Positions 44,547-54,497 of a stretch of 64,000 nucleotides of DNA are shown here, one piece after another; within the stretch, counting starts at the first letter, position 1; each line of letters opens with the position of its first letter. The translations under genes were made by a program, and so were the position numbers. The notes under the pieces are model-generated. The model saw only the letters and a list, made by a program, of their open reading frames with translations, did no database searches and was not told the DNA's origin. Source of the stretch: Marivita sp. S6314 (GTDB lineage: Bacteria > Pseudomonadota > Alphaproteobacteria > Rhodobacterales > Rhodobacteraceae); contig NZ_JALKAO010000006.1 of NCBI RefSeq assembly GCF_023015985.1, forward strand, positions 1 through 64,000, given 5' to 3'.

Positions 44547-44652
44547 GGCCGTCCAGAAACAACGTATCAAAGCCGACCTCTGCCGTCGCTTTTGGCGTGA
44601 CACCCCAAACCGTTTCCCCAAATACTGGCCCAAACCAGCTAGGGGACCCACG

Positions 44653-46689
44653 ATGTCAAACGATCCACTCCTTCAGCCCTACCAGCTCAAGCACCTGACA
44701 CTGAAGAACCGGATCATGACAACCGCACATGAGCCAGCCTACCCCGAAGACGGGATGCCCAAGGACCGCTATATCGCCTATCATGCCGAACGCGCGAAGG
44801 GGGGGATCGCGATGGCCATGACCGCCGGGTCGGCCTCGGTCTCCAGGGACAGCCCACCCGCTTTCAACAACGTCCTGGCCTATGACGATAACGTGGTGCC
44901 ATGGATCAAACGCCTGACCGACGCACTACACGAACATGATTGCGCGGCGATGATCCAGCTTACGCATCTGGGCCGTCGCACCACCTGGAACACCGGCGAC
45001 TGGTTGCCCTCGATCTCCTCTTCGAAACACCGCGAACCGGCACATAAGGCGTTTCCCAAACTGGCCGAAGACTGGGACATCGCCCGCGTGATCACTGATT
45101 TCGCCGATGCCGCCGAACGCATGAAGGAAGGCGGCATGGACGGGATCGAACTTGAGGTCTACGGCCACCTGCTCGACCAGTTCTGGTCGCCGCTTACAAA
45201 TGACCTCGACGGCCCCTATGGCAACGCAAGCCTTGAGACACGCATGAAACTGCCGCTGGAGGTGTTGGCAACGGTGCGCGAACGCGTCGGCGACGATTTC
45301 ATCGTCGGCATCCGCTTCACCGCCGACGAAACCGAGGCCGGGGGCATCACCCCCGATCTTGGCCTGCAAATGGCGCAGATCGTGGCCGATACCGGCCAGT
45401 GCGATTTCCTCAATGTCATCCGGGGGCGCGTTCACACCGATCCGTCCCTGACTGATGTCATCCCGCTGCAAGGCATGAAAAGCGCGCCGCACCTGGATTT
45501 CGCAGGGTCGGTACGTCAGGCCACCGGCATGCCCACCTTCCACGCCGCCCGCATCCCCGATGTGGCCACCGCGCGCCACGCCATCGAGGCGGGTCTGCTC
45601 GACATGGTCGGCATGACCCGCGCCCATATGGCCGATCCGCATATCATCCAGAAAATCCGGGACGGGCGCGAACACGACATCCGCCCCTGTGTCGGCGCGA
45701 CGTACTGTCTGGATCGCATCTACGGCGCGGGTGGCGCGCTTTGCATCCACAATGCCGCCACAGGTCGGGAACTGGAGATTCCGCATGTCATCACACCCGC
45801 CTCGGAACGGCGCAAGGTTGTCATTGTCGGGGCCGGCCCTGGCGGGCTGGAAGCCGCGCGCGTGGCCGCCGAGCGCGGACATGATGTGACAGTCTTCGAA
45901 ACCCAACCCGACCCCGGCGGTCAGGTTCGTCTGACCGCGCAGAACCAAAGACGGCGCGAGATGATCGGCATCATCGACTGGCGCATGGCGCAATGCGCCG
46001 CCCGCGACGTGACGTTTCACTTCAACACCTGGGCCGAGGCCGAGGATGTCACCGCCCTCAACCCGGATGTGGTCATCATAGCCACGGGTGGATTGCCCAA
46101 TCTCGAACTCTTCGAAAGCGGTGAAGAGGCGCAGAACGTCATCTCGACATGGGATCTCATTTCCGGCGATGTCAAACCCGCCGAACGCGTGCTGATCTAT
46201 GACGAAACGGGGGATCACGCCGCCATGCAGGCCGCTGAAGTGGCCGCCCACGCGGGATCCGAGGTCGAGATCATGACACCGGACCGCACCTTTGCGCCGG
46301 ATGTGATGGGCATGAACCTGACGCCTTATATGCGCAGCCTGCAGGACAAGAACGCCACCTTCACGGTGACGCGTCGACTCAAGGGCGTCACCCGTTCGGG
46401 CAACACGCTGACCGCCACCATCGGAACGGATTACAGCGATTACAGCTTCGACAAAGAGTACGACCAGATCGTGGTGAATTACGGCATCATGCCGATGGAC
46501 GATCTCTACTTCGCGCTGAAACCGCTCAGCGGCAACAAGGGGGCGGTTGATTACGACGCGCTCATCGCGGGAAAGCCCCAACCAAGACCATCAGACGGCT
46601 TCCAGCTTTTCCGCATCGGGGACGCCGTATCGTCGCGTAACACCCACGCCGCCATCTACGATGCGCTGCGCTTCATGAAAGACCTCTGA
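44653..46689 (+). CDS. Old-yellow-enzyme/Fe-S/FAD oxidoreductase (N-demethylase-like)
   Basis: A 678-residue fusion like trimethylamine dehydrogenase and 2,4-dienoyl-CoA reductase: an FMN TIM barrel (1-340), a cluster loop, and FAD/NAD folds (VVIVGAGPGGLEAARVAAERG near 394). The cluster region is C346-V-G-A-T-Y-C352 ... C364. The second cysteine of the usual four is alanine (A349), so the cluster must use another ligand or only three cysteines. Roseobacter relatives include N-methylproline and dimethylglycine-type demethylases. The exact substrate is unknown. AGGGGA stands eight bases before ATG 44653; an earlier in-frame start overlaps plsY. Confidence 0.9.
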   Translation: MSNDPLLQPYQLKHLTLKNRIMTTAHEPAYPEDGMPKDRYIAYHAERAKGGIAMAMTAGSASVSRDSPPAFNNVLAYDDNVVPWIKRLTDALHEHDCAAMIQLTHLGRRTTWNTGDWLPSISSSKHREPAHKAFPKLAEDWDIARVITDFADAAERMKEGGMDGIELEVYGHLLDQFWSPLTNDLDGPYGNASLETRMKLPLEVLATVRERVGDDFIVGIRFTADETEAGGITPDLGLQMAQIVADTGQCDFLNVIRGRVHTDPSLTDVIPLQGMKSAPHLDFAGSVRQATGMPTFHAARIPDVATARHAIEAGLLDMVGMTRAHMADPHIIQKIRDGREHDIRPCVGATYCLDRIYGAGGALCIHNAATGRELEIPHVITPASERRKVVIVGAGPGGLEAARVAAERGHDVTVFETQPDPGGQVRLTAQNQRRREMIGIIDWRMAQCAARDVTFHFNTWAEAEDVTALNPDVVIIATGGLPNLELFESGEEAQNVISTWDLISGDVKPAERVLIYDETGDHAAMQAAEVAAHAGSEVEIMTPDRTFAPDVMGMNLTPYMRSLQDKNATFTVTRRLKGVTRSGNTLTATIGTDYSDYSFDKEYDQIVVNYGIMPMDDLYFALKPLSGNKGAVDYDALIAGKPQPRPSDGFQLFRIGDAVSSRNTHAAIYDALRFMKDL

Positions 46690-46736
46690 AAGCGCAGCCT
46701 TCCCTCGTTCCTCTTGCCGAAAATACCTCGGGGAGC

Positions 46737-46783
46737 GCGAGGGGCAGCGCCCCTCGCACGGTCGGACCGGCGCAGCCGGTCCG
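46737..46783. terminator. Two strong hairpins between convergent genes
   Basis: GCGAGGGGC-AGC-GCCCCTCGC (46737-46757) and CGGACCGGC-GCA-GCCGGTCCG (46763-46783) are perfect 9-bp stems with three-base loops. They fill the gap between the flavoprotein stop and the msrA stop, and probably stop transcription from both sides. Confidence 0.65.
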
Positions 46784-46789
46784 AACCCG

Positions 46790-47296
46790 TTATTCCGCTG
46801 CGTCGCGCTTTGGCAGCACCCAATCGGGTCGCGGGAAATGGCAGGTGTAGCCGTTCGGGAACCGCTCAAGATAATCCTGATGCTCCGGCTCCGCTTCCCA
46901 GAAATCACCCACCGGTTCCACTTCGGTCACCACCTTGCCCGGCCAGATGCCTGACGCATTCACATCGGCAATCGTGTCCTCGGCCACCGCCTTCTGCGCG
47001 TCATCGACATAGTAAATCGCTGACCGGTAACTCATGCCCCGGTCATTGCCCTGCCGGTTCAGCGTGGTGGGGTCGTGGATCTGGAAGAAAAACTCCAGAA
47101 GCGTGCGATAGGAGATCACGTCGGGATCGAAAGTGATTTCGATCCCTTCCGCATGGGTGCCGTGGTTGCGATAGGTCGCGTTCGGCACATCGCCGCCCGT
47201 GTAGCCAACACGGGTGGACTGCACGCCAGGCAGCTTGCGGATCAGATCCTGCATCCCCCAGAAACATCCCCCCGCCAGAACAGCGCGTTCAGTCAT
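46790..47296 (-). CDS. msrA: Peptide-methionine (S)-S-oxide reductase
   Basis: A 168-residue MsrA with catalytic C11 in [11 protein letters not shown] and conserved [24 protein letters not shown] and [19 protein letters not shown]. No C-terminal resolving cysteines are obvious apart from C152 in [10 protein letters not shown], which may resolve the sulfenic acid. It overlaps the msrB stop by four bases (ATGA), so the S- and R-specific repair enzymes are made together. Confidence 0.96.
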   Translation of the reverse strand: MTERAVLAGGCFWGMQDLIRKLPGVQSTRVGYTGGDVPNATYRNHGTHAEGIEITFDPDVISYRTLLEFFFQIHDPTTLNRQGNDRGMSYRSAIYYVDDAQKAVAEDTIADVNASGIWPGKVVTEVEPVGDFWEAEPEHQDYLERFPNGYTCHFPRPDWVLPKRDAAE

Positions 47297-47742
47297 GCCA
47301 CGTCCTCCACTTGGTCCAGATAGTCACCATAGCCCTCGGCCTCCATATCATCGCGATGGATGAACCGCAGGCTGGCGGAATTGATGCAATAACGCAATCC
47401 ACCCCGGTCCTGCGGGCCATCCGGGAACACATGTCCCAGATGGCTGTCACCATGGGTCGACCGTACCTCGGTGCGGATCATGCCGTGTGACAGGTCGCGC
47501 AATTCGTTGACATGCGCCGGTTCGATCGGCTTGGTAAAGCTGGGCCAGCCACAGCCGGATTCGTACTTGTCCGACGACGCGAAAAGCGGCTCTCCGCTTA
47601 CGATATCGACATAGATCCCCGGTTCCTTGTTCTCCAGGTATTCCCCCGTACCCGGCCGTTCTGTCCCGCTTTCCTGCGTGACGTAGAACTGTTCCGGCGA
47701 CAGGGTCGCGATGACGTCCGGGTTCTTTTCATACTTGGCCAT
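47293..47742 (-). CDS. msrB: Peptide-methionine (R)-S-oxide reductase
   Basis: A 149-residue MsrB. The catalytic cysteine is in [12 protein letters not shown] near 124-135, and a second cysteine lies in [12 protein letters not shown], a place used for recycling in this family. The two CxxC pairs that bind zinc in many MsrB proteins are absent, so this is the zinc-free form. GGAGGTG lies seven bases before the ATG at 47742. A start 20 codons further upstream is not conserved. First gene of the msrB-msrA pair. Confidence 0.95.
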   Translation of the reverse strand: MAKYEKNPDVIATLSPEQFYVTQESGTERPGTGEYLENKEPGIYVDIVSGEPLFASSDKYESGCGWPSFTKPIEPAHVNELRDLSHGMIRTEVRSTHGDSHLGHVFPDGPQDRGGLRYCINSASLRFIHRDDMEAEGYGDYLDQVEDVA

Positions 47743-47808
47743 AAAGGGCACCTCCGTTCGATGTCTTGATCCTATAGATGGCACGCCGCGGCGCGACTCC
47801 AAGGGCTG

Positions 47809-49818
47809 TTACAGCGCCGTCTCGTCCTCGTGAGCCGCAATACGCGGACGGCCCGTCGCTTCAACGCTGATACGCGCCTCGACAAACATCTCGCGCGCCT
47901 CGATCTCGGCCCGGCGAATCTCGCGCGTGGCATTCAGATGAACCGATGCGGCCCCGGCAGCCTCGGCGGCCTGCTGTGCCTGTTGGCGGAGCGCCGTTTC
48001 CACTGCTGCAAGCGCCGCGTCCGGGTCTGGATAATCCTGCGGTCCGGTCTCCAGATGCGCACGATACCGGCCTTCCCCTGGCGAAGTCACAACCCCATCG
48101 CGCACCACCCTGATCCGTCCGGTCACGGCCCCAATGGCGTTGGCCACATCACCATGGTCATGCAGCAACACCTCGGTGTTCAACCACGCCCCAACCGCCG
48201 GGTAGGTCACACCGGCAGAGGCCCCAAGCCCCACAACAGGCACGCTCAAACCGGCGGTCATGCGCACCCATCCCGGCGCGCGTCGCAACCCGCGATGCAG
48301 CAACCCATGCCGCGCAAGGCCGGCCGGTTCCTCCAACCCATCCGCAGCAAACGCCGCCTCCAACAGCGCTGTCCCGGTCGCGTGTGTCAGGGCATCGACA
48401 ATGCGCTCTGCAAGAACGTCGGCGCTCTCTGCAAAGCGGTCGCCCGACCCGCCCCGTTTGCGCGCCAACAATCGCAACGCCTTCTCTGATGCGGTTCTGT
48501 CCCAATGCACAAACCGGCCAAGTACATGCAGCGCATCCGTGGGGGTTGGACCAGCGATCTGCACCAGCCCGCGTGTCACCAACAGACGCAGCGCCTGCCC
48601 CTCCACCCGCGCTGTGATCGCCTCGGCCAAGGGCAGGGGTGCCTCCCCGATCCGGGACAAAACCGCACGCGCCCTGTCCGGCAGGCCCGCCTCATCCTGC
48701 CCCGCAACGCGTCGCACAAACCGTGCATCAAACTCTCCCGGCACCGGTTTGCTCAACTGCGCATCCAATGCCGCGTGTACGATCTCCGGCGCGTCTTTCG
48801 CAATCAGGGCAATCGGCAGCACGCGCTTGGGACCAAGCGTGATCCCCGCCTCCAAGCCCTCGGCGGCAACATGCACCTCGCTGTCCCCACCCAGCCCGTG
48901 GGTGCGCATCGCCACCGCCTCGACCATCGTGCGATGTGGGCCGACGCGCGCGCCGTCCGGGTCGATCACTGGTCGTCCGCCCTCCAGCACCGCGATGTCG
49001 GTTGTTGTCCCGCCAATGTCTGACACCAGCGCATGATCCGCGCCGGTCAGCCAGCGTGCCCCGACAATGGACGCCGCTGGTCCGCTCAGGATGGTTTCGA
49101 TGGGGCGCTCCTGCGCTTGCCCGGAGGACATCAGCGCCCCGTCCCCCCGCACCACCATCAGCGGCGCGTCAATTCCAAGGTCCCGCAACGCACCTTCCGC
49201 CCGCCCAATCAACCGATGGGTCAACCCGATCAACCGCGCGTTCAGCACCGCCGTCAGCGCGCGTTTCGGGCCTCCCAGCTTGGCCGACAATTCATGCGAA
49301 CAGGTCACGGGCTTGCCCGTCACAGCCCGCACCGCATCACGCGCCGCCACCTCGTGCGCCGGGTTCCGGGTTCCGAACTGCGCCGCAATCGCAAAGGCCG
49401 ACACATCCTGCGCGGCCGCCCAGACTGCCACGGCCGCCACATCCAAAGGTGCGGCCTCGCCCCCACCATGAGAATGACCGCCCGCAGTCAGAAACACCGG
49501 ATCGTCGCCCAGCGCCTCCTGCAACCCTTGCGCGGCCAGATCGCGTTCGGCAAAGCCGATATAGATCAAGGCCACCCGCGCGCCTTGGCCTTCGACCAAG
49601 GCATTTGTGGCCAGCGTGGTGGACAGGGACGCCAAGGCAATGTCTTTCGCGTTAACGCCGGATTCCCCCAAGACACCCTGCACCGCCGCAGCCACACCTT
49701 CAGCCAGATCATGCCGCGTGGTCAGCGCCTTTGCCTTGGCGATAACCGTCTCTTCGTCTTGCAAAAGAACGGCGTCCGTATAGGTCCCGCCTGTATCCAC
49801 GCCCAACACGATTGCCAT
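47809..49818 (-). CDS. Hydantoinase A / oxoprolinase-family protein
   Basis: A 669-residue ATP-dependent amide hydrolase-like protein of the HyuA group. The actin-like N-terminus MAIVLGVDTGGTYTDAVLL and the second phosphate motif LVSDIGGTTTDIAVLEGG are both intact, as are SGPAASIVGARWLTG and RTHGLGGDSEV. HyuA normally works with HyuB as an N-methylhydantoinase or 5-oxoprolinase. No hyuB follows, and the C-terminal region does not look like HyuB. The substrate is unknown. The next gene on the strand, queG, is unrelated. Confidence 0.9.
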   Translation of the reverse strand: MAIVLGVDTGGTYTDAVLLQDEETVIAKAKALTTRHDLAEGVAAAVQGVLGESGVNAKDIALASLSTTLATNALVEGQGARVALIYIGFAERDLAAQGLQEALGDDPVFLTAGGHSHGGGEAAPLDVAAVAVWAAAQDVSAFAIAAQFGTRNPAHEVAARDAVRAVTGKPVTCSHELSAKLGGPKRALTAVLNARLIGLTHRLIGRAEGALRDLGIDAPLMVVRGDGALMSSGQAQERPIETILSGPAASIVGARWLTGADHALVSDIGGTTTDIAVLEGGRPVIDPDGARVGPHRTMVEAVAMRTHGLGGDSEVHVAAEGLEAGITLGPKRVLPIALIAKDAPEIVHAALDAQLSKPVPGEFDARFVRRVAGQDEAGLPDRARAVLSRIGEAPLPLAEAITARVEGQALRLLVTRGLVQIAGPTPTDALHVLGRFVHWDRTASEKALRLLARKRGGSGDRFAESADVLAERIVDALTHATGTALLEAAFAADGLEEPAGLARHGLLHRGLRRAPGWVRMTAGLSVPVVGLGASAGVTYPAVGAWLNTEVLLHDHGDVANAIGAVTGRIRVVRDGVVTSPGEGRYRAHLETGPQDYPDPDAALAAVETALRQQAQQAAEAAGAASVHLNATREIRRAEIEAREMFVEARISVEATGRPRIAAHEDETAL

Positions 49819-49845
49819 AGCTGTACCTCCCCGATCCGACCTATC

Positions 49846-50919
49846 TCAGTCGTCAGACCGCGCCTGCGTGTTTGCGACATCCGACTGTCGCATCACCGCC
49901 CAGCGCGCCGCGTCGGCGACAGTTTCGTCCGGATCACCGGTCAGCCCCTGCGCCACATCGCGCAACCGGTCCGACCCGGAATTGCCAATCGCGTACAGCA
50001 CGTTGCGCACAAACCGGTTTCGTCCGATCCGTTTGACCGGTGAACCGGAAAAAAGCGCGCGAAATGCGGCGTCATCCAGTGCCGCGAGGTCGGCCAGATC
50101 CGGCGCAAGCAGATCCGCCCGCGCGTGGTACTTCACCTCTGCTGCCCGTTCCGCAAACTTGTTCCATGGGCAAACCGCCAGACAATCATCACAGCCGTAA
50201 ATCCGGTTGCCCATCAGCGGGCGCAAGGCCTCGTCCACCGGGCCGTGATGTTCGATGGTCAGATACGATATGCACCGCCGCACATCCAGTTTGTACGGGG
50301 CCGGAAACGCATCTGTCGGGCACACATCCAAACACGCGCGGCACGACCCGCAATGGTCGACTTCCGCCGCATCCGGCTCCAGATCCAGCGTGGTAAACAC
50401 CGACCCGATAAAGAACCAAGACCCAAGCTCGCGTGACACCAGATTGGTGTGTTTGCCCTGCCAACCAAGCCCCGCCGCCTGACCCAATGGTTTCTCCGGA
50501 ACGGGGGCAGTGTCGACAAACACCTTCACCTCGCCACCCGCCTGCTCGATCAACCAGCGCGCCAGCCGCTTCAGCCGTTTCTTGACCACATCATGGTAAT
50601 CGCGGTTCTGCGCATAGACCGAAATCGCAGCTTTCTCTGACTGCTCCAGAATGCCCAAGGGATCATGCTCCGGACCATAATTCTCGGCCAGCACGATCAC
50701 CGACCGCGCATCGGGCCACAGAACCTGCGGTGCCGCGCGCCAATGTGTGCGCTCTGCCAGCCAGCCCATTTGCCCATGATATCCCGCATCCAGAAACGCG
50801 CGCAGGCGCGATGGCACATCCGGCACGTCCCACGGACGACACACACGGCAGGCAGAAAAGCCCTCGGCCAAAGCCTGAGCCTTCACCTGCGCAGTCAGGT
50901 CCACCCTGACCCCCGCCAT
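49846..50919 (-). CDS. queG: Epoxyqueuosine reductase
   Basis: A 357-residue cobalamin- and Fe-S-dependent enzyme for the last step of queuosine synthesis in tRNA. The active-site region has [20 protein letters not shown] with catalytic D136. Two [4Fe-4S] clusters are clear: C190-x2-C193-x2-C196-x3-C200 and C243-x2-C246-x3-C250, with C216 nearby. A C-terminal HEAT-like segment ([15 protein letters not shown]) matches family length. It is 60 bases downstream of the GST gene on the same strand, with a hairpin between. Confidence 0.96.
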   Translation of the reverse strand: MAGVRVDLTAQVKAQALAEGFSACRVCRPWDVPDVPSRLRAFLDAGYHGQMGWLAERTHWRAAPQVLWPDARSVIVLAENYGPEHDPLGILEQSEKAAISVYAQNRDYHDVVKKRLKRLARWLIEQAGGEVKVFVDTAPVPEKPLGQAAGLGWQGKHTNLVSRELGSWFFIGSVFTTLDLEPDAAEVDHCGSCRACLDVCPTDAFPAPYKLDVRRCISYLTIEHHGPVDEALRPLMGNRIYGCDDCLAVCPWNKFAERAAEVKYHARADLLAPDLADLAALDDAAFRALFSGSPVKRIGRNRFVRNVLYAIGNSGSDRLRDVAQGLTGDPDETVADAARWAVMRQSDVANTQARSDD

Positions 50920-50948
50920 CTTTGAGTGAAAAACATCCCGAACCGTGC

Positions 50949-50964
50949 GAGGGGTTGGCCCCTC
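50949..50964 (-). terminator. Hairpin between the GST gene and queG
   Basis: GAGGGG-TTGG-CCCCTC forms a six-pair stem 15 bases past the GST stop. It has no T-tract, so it may be a weak attenuating stop before queG. Confidence 0.4.
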
Positions 50965-50979
50965 ACGCCGTCTTCGGGA

Positions 50980-51645
50980 TCAAAAGTCCAGATCGGCATA
51001 ATGTGGCGGTTGCGGGAAGCCCGAAACCTGATCTGCAAGAATAGAGCGGAACGCCGGGCGCGACTTGATCTTGGCATACCAGTCCTTGACCACGGCGCTG
51101 CGGTTCCAGTCCACATCCCGAATGTAATCGAGCGATGAAAAATGGGCCGCCGCCGCGAAATCAGCGAGCGTCATCGTATCACCCGCCAACCAGCGACGAT
51201 GGTCCAGCAACCATGCCATGTAGTCCAGGTGATACTTGATCGCCTTGGCCCCCGCTTTGACATTCTTCGAATCCGGGAAACCCTCTTTCGTGACCTTCTT
51301 GTTGACCCGCTCGTAAAGCAGCTTTGACGTCACTTCGTTATGAAACTTGTCATCGAACCACCCGACCAGACGGCGCACTTCGTAACGCGCCTCAGAAGAG
51401 CGTGGCATCAATGGCGGTTCAGGGTACTTCTCTTCCAGATACTCGCAGATCGCGGCGCTTTCCGACATGGTCCGCCCGTCAATCTTGAGCACGGGAACCT
51501 TGGCGGCCGGATTGCGGCGCAGGAAATCCGGGTCTTTCTCCCAGTATTTCTCTTCGACCAGCTCACATTCGATCTTTTTCTCCGCAAGGCTAAGCCGGAC
51601 CTTTCGGCAAAACGGAGACAGAGGAACATGGTACAATTTTGCCAT
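50980..51645 (-). CDS. Glutathione S-transferase family protein
   Basis: A 221-residue GST fold. The N-terminal thioredoxin-like domain has LYHVPLSPFCRKVRLSLAEK, with a Cys at position 12 near the catalytic site. The glutathione-binding block is NPAAKVPVLKIDGRTMSESAAICEYLEEKYP. A helical C-terminal domain follows, with MTLADFAAAAHFSSLDY. The N-terminal SPFCRK pattern hints at an omega/beta-type thiol transferase rather than a classic Ser/Tyr enzyme. An in-frame start 11 codons upstream is possible. Substrate unknown. Confidence 0.92.
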   Translation of the reverse strand: MAKLYHVPLSPFCRKVRLSLAEKKIECELVEEKYWEKDPDFLRRNPAAKVPVLKIDGRTMSESAAICEYLEEKYPEPPLMPRSSEARYEVRRLVGWFDDKFHNEVTSKLLYERVNKKVTKEGFPDSKNVKAGAKAIKYHLDYMAWLLDHRRWLAGDTMTLADFAAAAHFSSLDYIRDVDWNRSAVVKDWYAKIKSRPAFRSILADQVSGFPQPPHYADLDF

Positions 51646-51763
51646 TCGAGATGCGCCCTGATGATACGTCAAGCGCACCCTACTTGCCGCGAAGCGCGGG
51701 CCGTTTCAATGGTCGCTTGGGCGATTGTGGCAAAGCGCGCGGTTTTCGTCTCACCTGATTGCG

Positions 51764-52549
51764 TCAGCCCTGAAAGCAATCCGCCCGGCCATCTGCATTG
51801 ATCGTCTCTGCACCTGCCCGGATCGACGCCGCGCGCCGTTGGACAAAATTGCTCGGACGCGACGCTGATCGCGTCTTGGGGGATGGCAGCACAGCCGCGA
51901 GGCGTGCGGCCTGCGTGGCGCTCAGATCGCGTGCATCAACGCCAAAATAATGCCGGGCCGCCGCCTGAACGCCAAACACGCCCTCATCGAATTCCGCGAT
52001 GTTCAGATAGACCTCCAGAATCCGCTGTTTTGTCCACAGCCCTTCCATGATCGGCGTCAACCCCGCCTCCATCGCCTTGCGCACCCACGACCGGCCCTGC
52101 CAAAGAAAGACATTCTTGGCCACTTGTTGCGAAATCGTCGATGCGCCGCGTGCGCCTCCGGCCTCAATCGCGGCCTGAATTGCTTCTACGTCAAAACCCC
52201 AATGCAGGCAGAAATTGGCATCCTCGGCGGCAACCGCCGACCGCATCATCACCGGCGCGATTCCTTCGACCGGCACCCAGACCTGATCCACCGGCGCGTC
52301 AAGCCGCCGTCCTTCGGACCACATCGTATGGGTCGTAGGCGGGTTCACAAATCCAAACAGGCCCACCAGCAGAACCGCCAGCAGGCCAAGCACCAGAACC
52401 GTGCGGACGGACCATTTCACCAGCCACCGATAGGGCGCAAGAATGCGATCCACCAAGGTCGGCGCCTTGGTCTTGCGCTTGCGGGGTTGCCTGGGCTTGT
52501 CCAGCTTCGGCCCCTGCTGCGCGTTTGATTTGGATTTACTGCCAGCCAT
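51764..52549 (-). CDS. mtgA: Monofunctional biosynthetic peptidoglycan transglycosylase
   Basis: A 261-residue GT51 enzyme polymerising lipid II into glycan chains in the periplasm. A basic cytoplasmic N-terminus (KPRQPRKRKTKAPTL) is followed by one helix (about 48-70). The catalytic domain has AAEDANFCLHWGFD with the first Glu, RGASTISQQVAKNVFLW, and the second-Glu motif WTKQRILEVYLNIAEF. The start is uncertain: in-frame ATGs at 52576 and 52588 are possible, and a GAGGG lies nearer those. The fold is unaffected. Confidence 0.93.
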   Translation of the reverse strand: MAGSKSKSNAQQGPKLDKPRQPRKRKTKAPTLVDRILAPYRWLVKWSVRTVLVLGLLAVLLVGLFGFVNPPTTHTMWSEGRRLDAPVDQVWVPVEGIAPVMMRSAVAAEDANFCLHWGFDVEAIQAAIEAGGARGASTISQQVAKNVFLWQGRSWVRKAMEAGLTPIMEGLWTKQRILEVYLNIAEFDEGVFGVQAAARHYFGVDARDLSATQAARLAAVLPSPKTRSASRPSNFVQRRAASIRAGAETINADGRADCFQG

Positions 52550-52706
52550 CGCTGGCACATTAGGCGCAACCGCCATCAGAGAAAACATCCCTCAATCATC
52601 ACATCACGCGAAAGCCGTGCCAGCAAAATCCGGTCCCAACGCGGCATCACTGGGGCAAGACAAAGAAATCGTTTACTTTTGCCTCGGGACCGGCAAGACC
52701 ACCGTC

Positions 52707-53039
52707 ATGCCGATCCTCATTCTTTACTGTGGGTTTTACCTGTCAGGCCTGCTTATCGCGCGCTGGTTGACTTTGCCCCGGCAGGCGCTGGTCAGTGGGA
52801 TCGCAACCACTGTGTCTGCCTGTGTTGCGGCGCTGACGCTGTGGCTGATCACCGTGGCCGGGTTTGTGGAACCCTGGCTGTCAATTGCGTTGGCCGGCAC
52901 GGTGGGGTTACCGGCCCTGATGATGGGGCTCGGCCTGCTGGCTGGGGCTTGGATCCGCTACAGCGCGAATGTTCTGCTCCCCGGGCTTGCCGCCGCTAGC
53001 CCTGTGGTCATCGCCGTGCTCCTCACGCTTACGTCCTGA
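52707..53039 (+). CDS. Small hypothetical membrane protein
   Basis: A 110-residue hydrophobic protein with about four helices, starting MPILILYCGFYLSGLLIARW and ending IAVLLTLTS. Its length and helix spacing are consistent with a real small membrane protein, and the start at 52707 gives sense from the first residue. Longer in-frame codons upstream run over mtgA and are rejected. There is no clear ribosome site. It is convergent with the SAF-domain oxidoreductase. Family and function unknown. Confidence 0.65.
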   Translation: MPILILYCGFYLSGLLIARWLTLPRQALVSGIATTVSACVAALTLWLITVAGFVEPWLSIALAGTVGLPALMMGLGLLAGAWIRYSANVLLPGLAAASPVVIAVLLTLTS

Positions 53040-53066
53040 TCCACAGGTCAGGTGGCCTTGATCAAC

Positions 53067-54359
53067 CTATGACCCCGCGCACAGCTGACGGTAAAGCTCC
53101 GCGACCGGATCACCGGACAGGTCCACGTCTTCAAAGGTCACAACCGCGCCTGCAGGCACGTCCCGAACCAGCGTCACGTGATGTGCCAGACCAATCGGCA
53201 AGGCATCCCCGGCGCGCGCAACAGGCAGCGCTTTACCGTAGACGGTGTATCCGCCTTCGCCGTCCAGCATTTCACCCGCCGCGAGGCCACGCTTGGCGAC
53301 CGACGCCACGGTGCCGCGCATGTCCTGCGACTGGCCCGTCGCTTCCTTGCGCAATGCCGCGCTCAGCACCGACACGGACAATTCCAACCCGATCAGATGG
53401 AAGGGTTTGTACATCGACGCATAGCGCCCGGTGTCGTCGGTCGGCAGACCGTACTGCCTGAAACACGCCGCCGCATAATCGTTTGGCGCTTTCAGAACCA
53501 CGTAAACGCCCCAGCGCAGATCCCGGAACACAGGCCGCCCGTCCCGTTCCAATGACGAAATCGTCTCGACCATCCCATCGCCATCAAGCTGACCGCCAAC
53601 CGCTTTCGGACGCAACACATGCGCAAGGTCATCCACGCCACAGGGCGGAAATCCAAGCCCCGCATCAGGAACATTCAACCCACAGGCATTGGCAATCGCC
53701 ACCATCTCGATCGCGCTTTTGGTGCCATCGAGGAAAGAGTTGAACATCTGCGGGTTCATCCCCGCCGCCTTGGCCTCCTCTGGCGTCAGGCCGTAATGCG
53801 TCCAGACATCATCGGGTGTGACCTGATGGTAGGCAGGCAGGTACTTGGTCCCCTTGCCCGCAGCCGCAACCGTAAACCCGGTCGCCCGCGCCCAATCCAC
53901 CATCTCGGCCACCAGCGCAGGCTGATCCCCATAGGCCATCGAATACACAACACCAGCCGAACGCGCCTCGGTGGCAAGGGCGGGGCCCACCAGCGCATCG
54001 GCTTCGACATTGACCATGACAACATGCTTGCCCGCCGCAAACGCCGCCCGTGCATGTGTAATCCCGGCGCGGGGGTGTCCGGTGGCTTCGATGACCACAT
54101 CCACATCGTCCCGCGCAGCAAGGGCCGACCCGTCCTCAAGAAAGGCTGTCGCCTCAAGCCGCGCGCTGTCCCACCCCACAGCCTGACAGGCGGCCCGCGC
54201 CCGGTCGGGATCAAGATCGGCAATCGCAGTCACCTCAAGCCCTGCAATCGTCGGCACCTGGCTCAGGAACATCGATCCGAATTTCCCGGCCCCGATCAAT
54301 CCAGCCCGAACGGGTGTTCCACGTGCGCCGGCCTCTGCCGCCAGTTTTGCAAGGTTCAT
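53067..54359 (-). CDS. SAF-domain NAD(P)-dependent oxidoreductase
   Basis: A 430-residue dehydrogenase. The NAD(P) fold is RAGLIGAGKFGSMFLSQ near 18-34. The central region carries VVIEATGHPRAGITHARAAF and AAAGKGTKYLPAYHQ, resembling homoserine dehydrogenase and the Gfo-like group. The C-terminal SAF domain has LPIGLAHHVTLVRDVPAGAVVTFEDVDL. It is of the type misnamed in databases after FlgA. GGGAGAG lies nine bases before ATG 54359. It follows the aldehyde dehydrogenase on the same strand but is separated by a terminator, so it is probably transcribed alone. Substrate unknown. Confidence 0.87.
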   Translation of the reverse strand: MNLAKLAAEAGARGTPVRAGLIGAGKFGSMFLSQVPTIAGLEVTAIADLDPDRARAACQAVGWDSARLEATAFLEDGSALAARDDVDVVIEATGHPRAGITHARAAFAAGKHVVMVNVEADALVGPALATEARSAGVVYSMAYGDQPALVAEMVDWARATGFTVAAAGKGTKYLPAYHQVTPDDVWTHYGLTPEEAKAAGMNPQMFNSFLDGTKSAIEMVAIANACGLNVPDAGLGFPPCGVDDLAHVLRPKAVGGQLDGDGMVETISSLERDGRPVFRDLRWGVYVVLKAPNDYAAACFRQYGLPTDDTGRYASMYKPFHLIGLELSVSVLSAALRKEATGQSQDMRGTVASVAKRGLAAGEMLDGEGGYTVYGKALPVARAGDALPIGLAHHVTLVRDVPAGAVVTFEDVDLSGDPVAELYRQLCAGS

Positions 54360-54441
54360 GGCCGATCTCTCCCTGGGTTGTGACCCGCAAACATACCGCG
54401 AACAGGGCACCCGTCCAGAGACGCAACGCTTCGCGGCTGGC

Positions 54442-54475
54442 AAAAAACAGAAAACCCGGCGCGACGGCCGGGTTT
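54442..54475 (-). terminator. Rho-independent terminator after the aldehyde dehydrogenase
   Basis: On the minus strand AAACCCGGC-loop-GCCGGGTTT (54452-54475) is followed by TTCTGTTTTTT, 23 bases past the stop. The stem sequence nearly equals that of the gltB terminator at 59129. Confidence 0.85.
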
Positions 54476-54497
54476 CCGAAATACGCTTTTGCGCCGT

